From: JBBQRS01 sp038214535
GTDB lineage: Bacteria; Chloroflexota; Anaerolineae; CG2-30-64-16
Assembly (NCBI GenBank): GCA_038214535.1
Contig: JBBQRS010000024.1
Coordinates: 1 to 47,036 of the forward strand
DNA length: 47,036 nt
Reading direction: 5' to 3'
In this document: piece by piece, positions 32,850 to 41,428 of the stretch
Numbering within the stretch: the stretch's first letter is position 1
Layout of the letters: each line of letters begins with the position of its first letter
Program-made: the position numbers and the translations under genes
Notes under the pieces: model-generated
What the model was told of the DNA's origin: nothing
The model's input: only the letters and a program-made list of their open reading frames with translations
Database searches by the model: none

Positions 32850-33545
32850 ATGACGCAAGGACCGGTCACGGTGAGACCGCCGGGGGGCGGGGGGATGGAT
32901 CGCGTGGCGTCGAGCATTGACCGGCTGGCGATTGGCATTGCCCGCCACTGGCTGGCGCTGGCCTGTGTGGTGATATTTCTCTTCATGGGGATTCCCCTCC
33001 TCGCGCCGGTGTTCATAGCGGCGGGATGGGAAGGCCCGGCGCGGCTGATCTACACGATCTATAGCCCGACCTGCCATCAGTTGCCGGATCGCTCGATCTT
33101 CTTCTTCGGACACCAGCACATTTACAGCGTGGATCAACTGGAGGCGGCGGGGGCGATCCCGACGGGGCTGGATACGTTTCAACGGATGATGCTGCGGTTC
33201 CGCGGAAACACGGAGTTGGGTTATAAGACCGCAATTTGCGAGCGCGACGTGGGGATTTACGGCGGGTTGCTGCTGGGGCTGGTGAGCTATGCGCTGATAG
33301 ATAAGTGGTTGAGCGGGCGCGGCAAGCGCTTCCCGCGGATGCCGTTCTGGGTGTACGGGCTGACGGTCGTGCCGATTGCAGTGGACGGGCTGTCACAACT
33401 GGTGGGGCTGCGCGAGAGCAACTATATTTTGCGGTTGATCACCGGGACGTTGTTCGGGGTTTCGTCGGCGTGGTTGTTCGCGACCTATATCCAGAGCGCG
33501 ATGGAGGACATTGCCCGGACAACGCTGAAACGGGTGACGCCCTGA
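32850..33545 (+). CDS. DUF2085 membrane protein
   Basis: A 231-residue membrane protein. Signature stretches of DUF2085 are IYSPTCHQLPDRS, GYKTAICERDVGIYGG, and IAVDGLSQLVGLRESNYILR. Several TM segments follow, with conserved Cys and His that suggest a metal or heme site; its function is not known. It lies 10 bases after ccdA and is the last gene of the maturation operon, so a role in heme or electron handling is plausible but unproven. Confidence 0.85.
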   Translation: MTQGPVTVRPPGGGGMDRVASSIDRLAIGIARHWLALACVVIFLFMGIPLLAPVFIAAGWEGPARLIYTIYSPTCHQLPDRSIFFFGHQHIYSVDQLEAAGAIPTGLDTFQRMMLRFRGNTELGYKTAICERDVGIYGGLLLGLVSYALIDKWLSGRGKRFPRMPFWVYGLTVVPIAVDGLSQLVGLRESNYILRLITGTLFGVSSAWLFATYIQSAMEDIARTTLKRVTP

Positions 33546-33602
33546 GAATCTAACCTGAAAATGGGACGCGGACGAGCGCGGATGAACGCGGATTTAGCTG
33601 TC

Positions 33603-33664
33603 ACCACGAAATACACGGAACCCACGGAATAAATCTGTCTTTGTCTTTTCAGTGTGTTCCGTGT
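33603..33664. repeat. intergenic inverted repeat, 'CACGGAACCCACGGA' family
   Basis: ACACGGAAC (33613-33621) pairs with GTTCCGTGT (33656-33664). It lies between the DUF2085 gene and the rpsT promoter. The rest of the gap (33546-33602) is unremarkable. Confidence 0.55.
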
Positions 33665-33718
33665 TTTCCATAGTACATGATCAAAATGCGAGCAGACTTA
33701 GAATTCCCGACCCTCAAA

Positions 33719-33748
33719 TTGGACAAGATGTGCGGACTGCGATAAAAT
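33719..33748 (+). promoter_or_regulatory. promoter of rpsT
   Basis: TTGGAC (33719-33724), an 18-base spacer and TAAAAT (33743-33748). The leader would be about 45 bases. Confidence 0.55.
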
Positions 33749-33800
33749 GTTGATTCGTTGTTAGTTGCATTATCACGAAGTATGAAACGGAGGCTGTGAG

Positions 33801-34085
33801 TTGCCGAACCTGAAACGAAATCCATCTGCCCTTAAGGCGCAGCGCCGGGATGCGCGCAAGCGCGTGTATCGCGGTCGTGTGCGCACCAGCACGCGAACTT
33901 CTGTGCGCCGTATGCGCTCGCTCCTGATTGCCGGCAAGCTGCCGGAGGCGGAATTGGCGCTCCAGGCTGCGGTGAGTTCGCTGGATAAGGCAGCCCAGAA
34001 GGGCGTCATCCATAAGAACAGCGCGGCGCGGCGCAAGTCACGCCTGACGCAAGCCCTGAATAAGGCGAAGGCCGCACAGGTCTGA
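33801..34085 (+). CDS. rpsT: 30S ribosomal protein S20
   Basis: A 94-residue basic protein. The N-terminus MPNLKRNPSALKAQRRDARK and the C-terminus KAAQKGVIHKNSAARRKSRL match S20, which binds 16S rRNA in the body of the 30S subunit. The start is TTG at 33801 with a GGAGG site about 9 bases upstream. Poor start codons are known for rpsT (UUG in E. coli), where they are part of autoregulation. It has its own promoter and terminator. Confidence 0.95.
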   Translation: MPNLKRNPSALKAQRRDARKRVYRGRVRTSTRTSVRRMRSLLIAGKLPEAELALQAAVSSLDKAAQKGVIHKNSAARRKSRLTQALNKAKAAQV

Positions 34086-34109
34086 GCTTTCTTCGACTTT
34101 GCTCGATCG

Positions 34110-34142
34110 AGTCGGCGTCTCAACGACGCCGATTTTGATTTT
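34110..34142 (+). terminator. intrinsic terminator of rpsT
   Basis: TCGGCGTC (34112-34119) pairs with GACGCCGA (34125-34132) around a 5-base loop, followed by TTTTGATTTT. Confidence 0.8.
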
Positions 34143-34163
34143 AAGGGAATGAGATGCTTAACT

Positions 34164-34220
34164 CCGTTCAGCATGACAGGGCGCAGCTAGATACTTTACG
34201 CCGTTCAGCAGCATGACAGG
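34164..34220. repeat. direct repeat CCGTTCAGC(AGC)ATGACAGG
   Basis: CCGTTCAGCATGACAGG at 34164-34180 recurs with a 3-base insertion (CCGTTCAGCAGCATGACAGG) at 34201-34220. It lies between the convergent rpsT and regulator genes. Confidence 0.6.
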
Positions 34221-34227
34221 TGTAAGA

Positions 34228-34935
34228 CTATGCGTCGGGGGGATTGTCGTCGGGAAGGTTGCTTTCGGCGACGAGGACATAGCCGACGCCGCGGCGGGTA
34301 ACGAGCCAGGCCGGGTGCATGGGGTCCGGCTCGATCTTCTCGCGCAGCCAGCGCATATGCACATCGAGGGTACGCGTATCCACCACGTAATCGGTGTTCC
34401 AGACGCGCTGCATCAGGTCTTTGCGGGCGATGACCTGGTTGGGCCGGTGCATCAAGAACCCGAGCAGGGCGCACTCTCTGGGCGTCAGGTGATAGGAGCC
34501 GTTGGGGCCGGAAACGGTACGCGCGATCAAATCGAGGCGCAGTTCACCGCACATGAGGACGTTAGGTGAGGCATCCTGGAGCAGGCGCAGGAGCGATTGA
34601 TGAAACTTGCGTGGGGTGAAGGGACGCAGCAGGCGGTGCTCGCAATCGAGCGCGTCGCCCATCCCTCGCTCCACGATGACCAGGCGTTGCGCGCCGGGCA
34701 GCCGTTTGCCGAGCGTCCGGCACAGGCTTTCGCCGGAAAACTGGCTGTTAGCGACGTTAATGACGATGATGCGCGGCTCATGCTTGCGCGCCAACTGGAT
34801 GCCGAGAATCTGGGTGCGCGCGAAGGCCACAACGTAGCCCTCGCGCTGCAACTCGCGCCAAACCGCGTCGTAGAAAGTATCGTTACGACCGATGTAGAGA
34901 ATGTCCACACCCTGTGGAGATGCATCGGAGTTCAT
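34228..34935 (-). CDS. response-regulator-like protein with OmpR-type DNA-binding domain, receiver lacks Asp
   Basis: A 235-residue protein. The N-terminal half is receiver-like (VDILYIGRND, PRIIVINVANSQFS), but the phospho-acceptor Asp is replaced by Asn (N60). The C-terminal winged helix of the OmpR/PhoB type is clear: LTPRECALLGFLMHRPNQVI, WNTDYVVDTRTLDVHMRWLR and RRGVGYVL. It would regulate genes without normal phosphorylation; no histidine kinase is adjacent. Start at 34935, with its own promoter. Confidence 0.85.
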   Translation of the reverse strand: MNSDASPQGVDILYIGRNDTFYDAVWRELQREGYVVAFARTQILGIQLARKHEPRIIVINVANSQFSGESLCRTLGKRLPGAQRLVIVERGMGDALDCEHRLLRPFTPRKFHQSLLRLLQDASPNVLMCGELRLDLIARTVSGPNGSYHLTPRECALLGFLMHRPNQVIARKDLMQRVWNTDYVVDTRTLDVHMRWLREKIEPDPMHPAWLVTRRGVGYVLVAESNLPDDNPPDA

Positions 34936-34972
34936 TAAGGTTTCTCGTTGCCGGGCCAGTTCGATGTTTCAA

Positions 34973-35001
34973 ATTATAGCGCGAGACGGCGCGAATGGCA
35001 A
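34973..35001 (-). promoter_or_regulatory. promoter of the response-regulator-like gene
   Basis: On the minus strand TTGCCA (35001-34996), a 17-base spacer and TATAAT (34978-34973), about 38 bases before the ATG. Confidence 0.7.
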
Positions 35002-35084
35002 CCATCATGGAGGCAGATCAAAAACTCAAGCCCGATGATGCAAACGACTTAGATCTGCAATCCTCGCATTCACGCGCGCAAGCT

Positions 35085-35113
35085 TTGACCGTTAGATGAG
35101 CGCATGATAGAAT
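35085..35113 (+). promoter_or_regulatory. promoter of the GT2 gene
   Basis: TTGACC (35085-35090), a 17-base spacer and TAGAAT (35108-35113). Transcription would begin near 35120, after the ATG at 35104 and only about five bases before the one at 35125. This favours the later start and a nearly leaderless message. Confidence 0.6.
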
Positions 35114-35124
35114 CGGGCGTGCAT

Positions 35125-35916
35125 ATGCCATCCCAAGAATCCACCGGTGACGGCAACCGCGTCCTCGTTGTCATCCCAACCTATAATGAGGCCGACAATC
35201 TTCCTACACTGATCGCCGAACTGCGAGCATTGGAAGTGTCTGGCCTGCGGGTGTTGGTGGTTGACGACAACTCGCCCGACGGGACGGGAGCGGTTGCAGA
35301 CGATCTCGCGCGGCGCTTTTCCGGCGATGTCGAGGTGCGGCATCGCCCCGGCAAAGAGGGGCTGGGCCGCGCCTATCTGGATGGGTTTGCATGGGCGCTG
35401 GACGCGGGGGAGGATTACATTATCCAGATGGATGCCGACTTTTCGCATCCGCCACGCGCCATCCCATACATGCTGCAAGAAATCCGCAAGTATGATGTGA
35501 TCGTGGGGTCACGCTACATCGCGGGGGGCGAGTTGGATAAACGCTGGAGCTGGTGGCGGCGGTTCCTGAGCTGGTGGGCCAATGAGGTGTGGTCGCGCGG
35601 CATTCTGGGGTTGGAGACGCGCGATATCACCGCCGGCTTCAAGTGTTGGCGGCGCAATACGCTGCTGGGCATCGGGCTTGACCGCGTGCATTCGAACGGC
35701 TACGCGTTCCAGGTCGAGATGGCCTATCTCACGGAGAAGCTCGGCTATCAGGTGAAAGAAATTCCCATCCATTTCGAGGATCGGCGGATCGGCAAGTCGA
35801 AGATGTCGGTGCCCGTGAAAATCCAGGGCGCTGTGGATGTGCTGCGCATCCTGGCGCGGCATCGTAACGCCCGGCCAATGCCGTTGCCCGACCCTGCAAA
35901 AGGTTCGCCGGTCTGA
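35125..35916 (+). CDS. polyprenyl-phosphate sugar synthase (DPM1-like GT2)
   Basis: A 263-residue family 2 glycosyltransferase. It has VLVVIPTYNEADNLPTLI, VVDDNSPDGTGAV, the metal-binding DxD in IIQMDADFSHPP, DVIVGSRYI, ITAGFKCWRRNTL and IPIHFEDRRIGKSKM. No C-terminal TM is seen, as in soluble dolichyl-phosphate mannose synthases (DPM1 type). It would make a polyprenyl-phosphate sugar at the inner face of the membrane, probably mannose or another hexose; the family alone does not fix the sugar. The next gene, 32 bases on, encodes a YfhO-flippase fusion that could flip and use the product. Confidence 0.88.
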   Translation: MPSQESTGDGNRVLVVIPTYNEADNLPTLIAELRALEVSGLRVLVVDDNSPDGTGAVADDLARRFSGDVEVRHRPGKEGLGRAYLDGFAWALDAGEDYIIQMDADFSHPPRAIPYMLQEIRKYDVIVGSRYIAGGELDKRWSWWRRFLSWWANEVWSRGILGLETRDITAGFKCWRRNTLLGIGLDRVHSNGYAFQVEMAYLTEKLGYQVKEIPIHFEDRRIGKSKMSVPVKIQGAVDVLRILARHRNARPMPLPDPAKGSPV

Positions 35917-35948
35917 TCCGCGCCGGAAGAAATGGCAAAGGCGAGCAT

Positions 35949-38900
35949 TTGAGATCGCTGCGTAAGCCTGAACTTTGGCTTTTGTTGATTCTGCTGCTGT
36001 TACCGCTGCTGTGGTTCGGTTCGCAAGCGCTGGGCCATCGCACGCTGCTACCCGTAGATAACCTCTTCACGTTCGAGCCGTGGAAGCACTTCGCGGGCGA
36101 GCTCGGCGTGGGCACGCCACACAATCCCCTCATCAGCGACCTGATCCTGGAGAATTATGGCTGGAAGTCGCTGATTGTAGAGGCGCTGCGCTCCGGGCAG
36201 CCGGCGGACATCCTGTGGAGTCCGCGGCTATTTGCAGGGTCGCCGTTCCTGGCGGCAGGGCAACACTCTGCGCTCTATCCCCTTTCTGTGCTGTTCTACA
36301 TCATGCCGCTATGGCGCGCCTACGGCGTCTTCACCTGGATTCAACTGGGGCTGGCGGGCGTGGGGATGTATCTATTTGCGCGGGCGCTGCGCCAGCGTCC
36401 GACCGCGGCGCTGCTGGCCGCGGTGGCCTACACCTTCTCCGGGTTCCTGATCGTCAGCGTGAACTTCACCATGTTCGTCGCCGCGGTGGCCTGGCTGCCG
36501 TGGATTCTAGCCGTGGTGGAGATGGTGGTACGCAAACAGGAGGAAAAGGGCGACGCACCGTTCTCACCCACGCCGTATATCATCGCGGGCGCGCTTTTGC
36601 TTGGGCTGCAAACGCTGGCCGGGCACATCGAAATCCTGTATTACAGCCTGATGGTGACGGCCTACTGGGCGTTCTGGCGGCTGCTGGGGCTGTGGCGCAG
36701 CACGGGAAGTTGGCGACAGGCGGTCAAGCTGGGCGTCTGGCTGACGGTGATGATCGTACTGGGGCTGGGGCTGGGCGGACTGCAACTGCTGCCTTTTTAC
36801 GAACTGGCATCGCAGAGTTTCCGCGAGGGTTCAGCCACGCTGCAACAGATCCGCGATTGGGCCTGGCCGTCGCGGCAAATCCTCACATTTGTGCTGCCCG
36901 ACATCTTCGGGAACCCCACCCATCACAGCTATTTCGACATCTGGACGCGCACGATCGTGCCGGTGACGCAGAACGCGCTGGGTCAGCCGCTGGACACGAT
37001 TGATTGGGGCGTCAAGAACTATGTTGAGGGCGGGAACTACCTGGGGTTGCTGACGCTGTTGCTGGCGGGCGTGGCGATTATCACGACCGTGGTGCGAGCC
37101 GTGAGTCCACGTTCGGTCCGCATCCTCGCAGCAGCGGAAACCGGCGAGCCGATTCAGCGCACCGTCACACCATGGGACGGGCGACCGATCTGGCTCAGCC
37201 CGCCGGCGGGGTTGATCTTGCTGGCGGTGCTGTCGCTGGCATTCGCCTTCGGGACACCGCTATATGGCGTGCTCTATTATCTGCTGCCCGGTTACAGCCA
37301 ACTGCATTCGGCGTTCCGCTGGGTGTTCCCGTACACGCTGAGCATGGCAGCGCTGGCTGGGTTCGGGCTGGACTGGCTGCTGGCAGGGCGGCGGATGCGC
37401 ACACAACCCGGCGCGCCGGCGCGACCGGCGAGTTATCCGTGGGAGGCCGTGAGCGTCGCGACCCTGGCCGGACGCTGGCTGGGGTGGGCGGCCCTTATTG
37501 CGGGAGGCGGGGCGCTGGGGGTGGTGCTGGCGAGTGTGGTCGCGCCGGGGCCGTTCGTGGGCATCGGCGATCGTATCCTGGCGGCCTCGGATCTGGCGCG
37601 AGAACGTGGCTTTGCCGACGGCGCGATGGCGTGGAGCTATCTGGCGGTGGGGCTGGCACGGTTCGGGCTGATGGCGCTGCTGGCGGGCGGGGTGCTGGTG
37701 CTGGGGACGCGACGGGCACGTAAAAGCCCAGACCCTCACCCCGACCCTCTCCCAGGGGGAGAGGGAGGTTCCGTTCCCCTCTCCCCCTGGGAGAGGGTCA
37801 AGGTGAGGGCGGGCTGGGCCTTCCCTATCGCGGCAGTGGCGGTGCTGGTGCTGGATTTATGGCTGTTCGGGCACGACTTCAACGCCTCCACCGACCCGAA
37901 GCTGCTGGCGTTCACGCCGCCGGTGGTCACGTGGTTGCAAGAACACGAAGACCCGTTGCAGCCGTGGCGGCTGACCAGCTTCGACATGCCGGGCGAAAAG
38001 CTGCTGAATCCCAACTCGGGGATGCACTATGGCATCGAGGACGTGCGCGGGTACGACTCGATCATCCTCAAGACTTATGTCAACTACATGGAGCGCATCC
38101 AGCCGCAGTGGGATTTGCTCTATAACCGGATCGGCCCGATCTATTCGCTGCTGGGCGATCAGCCCAACTATGGCGCGCTGGATAACCCCCTGCTCGACCT
38201 GCTGGGTACGCGCTATGTGGTCACCACGCAGACGATCCCGAACGCGGGCTACACGCTGGTCTACGATGACGAGGTGAAGATCTACGAGAACGCCGACGCG
38301 ATGCCGCGCGTGTTCGTCGTGCCGGAAGCCGTGGTCGCGTTGAGCCGGCCCGCCGCCGATTCGCAGAACGTGGCGCTCGACCTGCTGCAAAGGGTGGATC
38401 CGGCGGAGACCGTCGTGGTGGAAGGGTTGGCGGCGGCGGATTTGCCCCCGGCAAGTTCGCTATCGGTGCGCGAGGCGCGCCTGAGCCACCGCACCAACCG
38501 TGAGCTGTTCGTGGACGTGGACATCAGCGACCAGGGCTGGCTGGTGCTGACGGACAGCTATTTCGACGGGTGGAAGGCGTATATCCGCCCGTTTGGCTCG
38601 AACGGCGAGGGGGTGGACGCGGCGGGCGAGGCCATCGAGAAGGAACTGCCGGTGTATCGGGCCGATGGCGCGTTCCGGGCGGTGCATCTGCCCGAAGCGG
38701 GCCAGTGGACGGTGCGCTTCGTCTACTCGCCGCGCAGTTTGCTGATTGGGATGTATGGCTGGTTCCTGGCGGGGATGACGCTGTTCTTGTTGGCCGGCTG
38801 GTGGGCGTGGGGCAAGCTGTATCGCGGCGATAAGGAAGGCGAGAGCAGCGAAGTCACGACGGTGTTCAAGAACACGTCGGTGCAGATGAGCATGTCGCTG

Positions 38901-40337
38901 GTGAACAAGGGCATTGACTTCGCCTTCGCGATGCTCAGGTTGCGGATATTGAGCCCGGCGGGCGAAGGCAGCTACGCGTTCACCATCGGCTTCTACGGCG
39001 TGTTCGAGATCATCACCCGGTTCGGGATGGGCACGTTGACCACGCGCGACGTGGCGCTGGATCACAGCCGGGCGCGCAGCTATCTACGAAATATGGTGGC
39101 GCTGCGGGTCGGGCTGTGGACGCTGAGTCTGCCGCTGATGTTCCTGTTTGCGGCGTTCTATCGCGTGGCGCTGGATGCGCTGACGAAGCAGGAAGCGCAG
39201 GCCATCACTCTGTTCATCTTCGCGCTGCTGTTCGCCAACATCTCCGACGCGATCAGCTCGGTATTCATTGCGTTCGAGAAGATGGAGTACCCGGCGAGCA
39301 CCTCCACGGCAGTGGCGCTGGCGAAGGTGGGGCTGGGCGCGCTGGTGATCCTGCCGCCGCTTAACTGGGGCTTCGTCGGGCTGGCGGGCGTGTCGTTGGT
39401 GATGAACGTGGTGCAGATGATCTGGCTGTACGTGTTGCTGCGCCGCAAGGTGCTGCCGCCGGTCGAGGAACCGCCGAAGCTGGATCGCTCGCTGCAACGC
39501 TACATGATGATCGAGTCGGCGCCGCTGATGATCAATCACCTGCTGGCGACGATCTTCTGGCGGATCAGCCAGTTTGTGCTGCGCGGGGCGACGAACCCGG
39601 CCGCGCTGGGCATCTATTCGGCGGGCGTGAAATATCTGGACGGGCTGAACGTCATCCCGAGTTATTTCACGTTGGCGCTCTTCCCGTTGATGAGCCGGTA
39701 TGCCGCGAAGGCGACGATGGAAGGCGCCGACGGGACCTCAGATTCGCTGTCGCGCACCTATCGGCTGGCGATGCAACTTTTATTGATGACTGCTCTGCCG
39801 ATTGCAGTTGCGTTCACATTCGCAGCAACGCCGTTGATCCGCATCCTGGGCGGTTCGGCCTATCTGCCCGATTCGGCCATCGCGCTGCGCATCATGATCT
39901 GGTCTATCCCGATCGGGTTCGTGAACTCGGTGACGCAATACGTGTTGATCGCCGTGAACCAGCAGCGCTTTCTGACCAAGGCGTTCCTGATCGCGGTGAC
40001 GTTCACCACGGCCGCGAACCTGCTGTTGGTGCCGCGCTACGGCTACCTCGCAGCGGCGACGCTGTTGATCCCGACGGAGCTTTCGCTGTTCATCCCGTTT
40101 GCGTACGCGGTGCATCGCTGGGTGGGGCCGATGCCGTGGGTCCGGCTGCTGGGGCTGCCGGCGCTGGCGACGGTGGGTAACCTGGCGGTGACGTGGGGGC
40201 TGACGCAGGCGGGCGCGCCGCTCTTCGTGACGTTGCCCGCGGGCGCGGCGGTGTATACGGCGGCGCTGTTCCTGCTGGGGGCGTTCCGCGGGGAGGAGTT
40301 TACGGCGCTGAAGGAAGCATTGTTGAAGAGGCGGTAG
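35949..40337 (+). CDS. YfhO-domain GT-C-like membrane protein fused to a polysaccharide flippase
   Basis: A 1462-residue membrane protein of two full-length parts. Residues 1 to about 955 are a YfhO protein: TM near the start, then the GT-C-like loop (PVDNLFTFEPWKHF, RLFAGSPFLAAGQHSALYP), many TM helices, and a soluble C-terminal part (HYGIEDVRGYDSI, DLLGTRYVVT, YFDGWKAYIRPFG). From about 970, VFKNTSVQMSMSLVNKGIDF begins a complete Wzx-type flippase of the MOP exporter family (LRLRILSPAGEGSYAFTIGF, PLMSRYAAKATMEG) of about 490 residues. YfhO proteins take polyprenyl-phosphate sugars as donors for glycosylation; the flippase would supply them. The reading frame is continuous with no internal start of note at the junction, so a real fusion is likely. 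Odd: residues about 595-622 come from an inserted repeat (37732-37809). The TTG start at 35949 has a weak ribosome site. Confidence 0.85.
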   Translation: MRSLRKPELWLLLILLLLPLLWFGSQALGHRTLLPVDNLFTFEPWKHFAGELGVGTPHNPLISDLILENYGWKSLIVEALRSGQPADILWSPRLFAGSPFLAAGQHSALYPLSVLFYIMPLWRAYGVFTWIQLGLAGVGMYLFARALRQRPTAALLAAVAYTFSGFLIVSVNFTMFVAAVAWLPWILAVVEMVVRKQEEKGDAPFSPTPYIIAGALLLGLQTLAGHIEILYYSLMVTAYWAFWRLLGLWRSTGSWRQAVKLGVWLTVMIVLGLGLGGLQLLPFYELASQSFREGSATLQQIRDWAWPSRQILTFVLPDIFGNPTHHSYFDIWTRTIVPVTQNALGQPLDTIDWGVKNYVEGGNYLGLLTLLLAGVAIITTVVRAVSPRSVRILAAAETGEPIQRTVTPWDGRPIWLSPPAGLILLAVLSLAFAFGTPLYGVLYYLLPGYSQLHSAFRWVFPYTLSMAALAGFGLDWLLAGRRMRTQPGAPARPASYPWEAVSVATLAGRWLGWAALIAGGGALGVVLASVVAPGPFVGIGDRILAASDLARERGFADGAMAWSYLAVGLARFGLMALLAGGVLVLGTRRARKSPDPHPDPLPGGEGGSVPLSPWERVKVRAGWAFPIAAVAVLVLDLWLFGHDFNASTDPKLLAFTPPVVTWLQEHEDPLQPWRLTSFDMPGEKLLNPNSGMHYGIEDVRGYDSIILKTYVNYMERIQPQWDLLYNRIGPIYSLLGDQPNYGALDNPLLDLLGTRYVVTTQTIPNAGYTLVYDDEVKIYENADAMPRVFVVPEAVVALSRPAADSQNVALDLLQRVDPAETVVVEGLAAADLPPASSLSVREARLSHRTNRELFVDVDISDQGWLVLTDSYFDGWKAYIRPFGSNGEGVDAAGEAIEKELPVYRADGAFRAVHLPEAGQWTVRFVYSPRSLLIGMYGWFLAGMTLFLLAGWWAWGKLYRGDKEGESSEVTTVFKNTSVQMSMSLVNKGIDFAFAMLRLRILSPAGEGSYAFTIGFYGVFEIITRFGMGTLTTRDVALDHSRARSYLRNMVALRVGLWTLSLPLMFLFAAFYRVALDALTKQEAQAITLFIFALLFANISDAISSVFIAFEKMEYPASTSTAVALAKVGLGALVILPPLNWGFVGLAGVSLVMNVVQMIWLYVLLRRKVLPPVEEPPKLDRSLQRYMMIESAPLMINHLLATIFWRISQFVLRGATNPAALGIYSAGVKYLDGLNVIPSYFTLALFPLMSRYAAKATMEGADGTSDSLSRTYRLAMQLLLMTALPIAVAFTFAATPLIRILGGSAYLPDSAIALRIMIWSIPIGFVNSVTQYVLIAVNQQRFLTKAFLIAVTFTTAANLLLVPRYGYLAAATLLIPTELSLFIPFAYAVHRWVGPMPWVRLLGLPALATVGNLAVTWGLTQAGAPLFVTLPAGAAVYTAALFLLGAFRGEEFTALKEALLKRR
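37732..37809. repeat. palindromic repeat inserted in frame in the YfhO gene
   Basis: The arm 37732-37765 (CCCTCACCCCGACCCTCTCC, then CAGGGGGAGAGGGA) faces its complement at 37776-37809. It is read as PDPHPDPLPGGEGG and PLSPWERVKVRAG, peptides typical of the widespread intergenic repeat with TCTCCCAGGGGGAGAGG. It falls in a loop between TM helices. Confidence 0.85.
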
Positions 40338-40372
40338 GCAAGGAAACAAGGAGACAGGTAGACAAGTAAGCA
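40332..40372. repeat. purine-rich repeat after the YfhO-flippase gene
   Basis: GGTAGGCAAGGAAACAAGGA followed by GACAGGTAGACAAGTAAGCA. The same GACAAGGAAACAAGGAG pattern is found near 19729-19770 and 4036-4080, each time in a gap beside a gene end. Confidence 0.6.
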
Positions 40373-40377
40373 AGGGG

Positions 40378-41415
40378 ATGGGGAAAATGGGAAGGGATTT
40401 GGCGGCTTTGCCAGAGTTGGGCGCGGGGTATCGGGCGCGGGCGGGGCGGCTGGAGGATGCGGCGGCAGTGGCCGAGTTGATGAACGGCTATTGGGAGCTG
40501 CTGTTGCAGGCGCGCAAGTTCACGCCTGAAGGCAAGAGGGCGATGTTCGACGCGCCGGGGTTTGACGTGGAACGATCCACGCACCTGGTGGAGACGGCGG
40601 CGGGCAAACTGGCCGGCTACGTTGCCGTCCTCGATACGGATGCACCGCCCGTCTCTCCGGCGCTATGGGGCGGCGTGACGGCGGCGCATCAGCGGCTCGG
40701 GCTGGGGACGCATTTGCTGGCGTGGGCCGAGATGCGGGCGCGCGAAGCCATTGCCCGTGTGCCCGATGGGGTGCGCGTGGCCGCGCAGGCGTGGATTTTC
40801 GACACGCACGAACCGACACGCCGGCTGTTTGAATCAAGAGGCTACGCGCCGAGATACTATTCCCTGATCATGAACATCGGGCTGGAGGCGGCCCCGGCGG
40901 AACCGATCTGGCCGGAAGGGATCGTCTTGCGGACGTTCCGTGAAGCGCCCGACGTGGGCGCGGTGATGGCGGCGGATCGCGAGGCGTTTCGCGATCATCG
41001 GGGGTTCGTGGAGAAGGACGCGGACGCAATGCGGGAACAGTGGGAGCATTTCGTGGCAAACGATCCCAACTTCGACCCCGTCCTCTGGTTCCTGGCGATG
41101 GACGGCGACCGAATTGTGGGGATTGCGCTGTGCGCGCCGCAACTGGGCGATGAAGACTCGATCGGTGTGATGGAAACGCTGGGGGTGGTGCGCGAATGGC
41201 GACGCCAGGGGCTGGGCATGGCGTTGTTGCTGCACGCGTTTCATGCGTTGCGCGAGCGTGGAAAGACGGTGGTAACATTGAGCGTGGATGCCAACAGTCT
41301 GACCGGCGCGACGCGACTGTATGAGCGGGCGGGGATGCACGTCTACCGGCAGATGACGATGTATGAGTTGGAACTCAGACCGGGGAAGGAACTCGGTACG
41401 CAGTCACTGACGTAA
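40378..41415 (+). CDS. tandem GNAT acetyltransferase
   Basis: A 345-residue protein with two GNAT domains, like mycothiol synthase-type enzymes in layout. The first (about 18-165) has a weak acetyl-CoA loop near TAAHQRLGLGTHLL and AWIFDTHEPTRRLFESRGY. The second (about 180-335) has a clear loop VVREWRRQGLGMALLLHAF and VDANSLTGATRLYERAGMHV. The substrate is unknown. Start at 40378 or the ATG at 40387. Confidence 0.85.
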   Translation: MGKMGRDLAALPELGAGYRARAGRLEDAAAVAELMNGYWELLLQARKFTPEGKRAMFDAPGFDVERSTHLVETAAGKLAGYVAVLDTDAPPVSPALWGGVTAAHQRLGLGTHLLAWAEMRAREAIARVPDGVRVAAQAWIFDTHEPTRRLFESRGYAPRYYSLIMNIGLEAAPAEPIWPEGIVLRTFREAPDVGAVMAADREAFRDHRGFVEKDADAMREQWEHFVANDPNFDPVLWFLAMDGDRIVGIALCAPQLGDEDSIGVMETLGVVREWRRQGLGMALLLHAFHALRERGKTVVTLSVDANSLTGATRLYERAGMHVYRQMTMYELELRPGKELGTQSLT

Positions 41416-41428
41416 AGGGAGACCTTTG

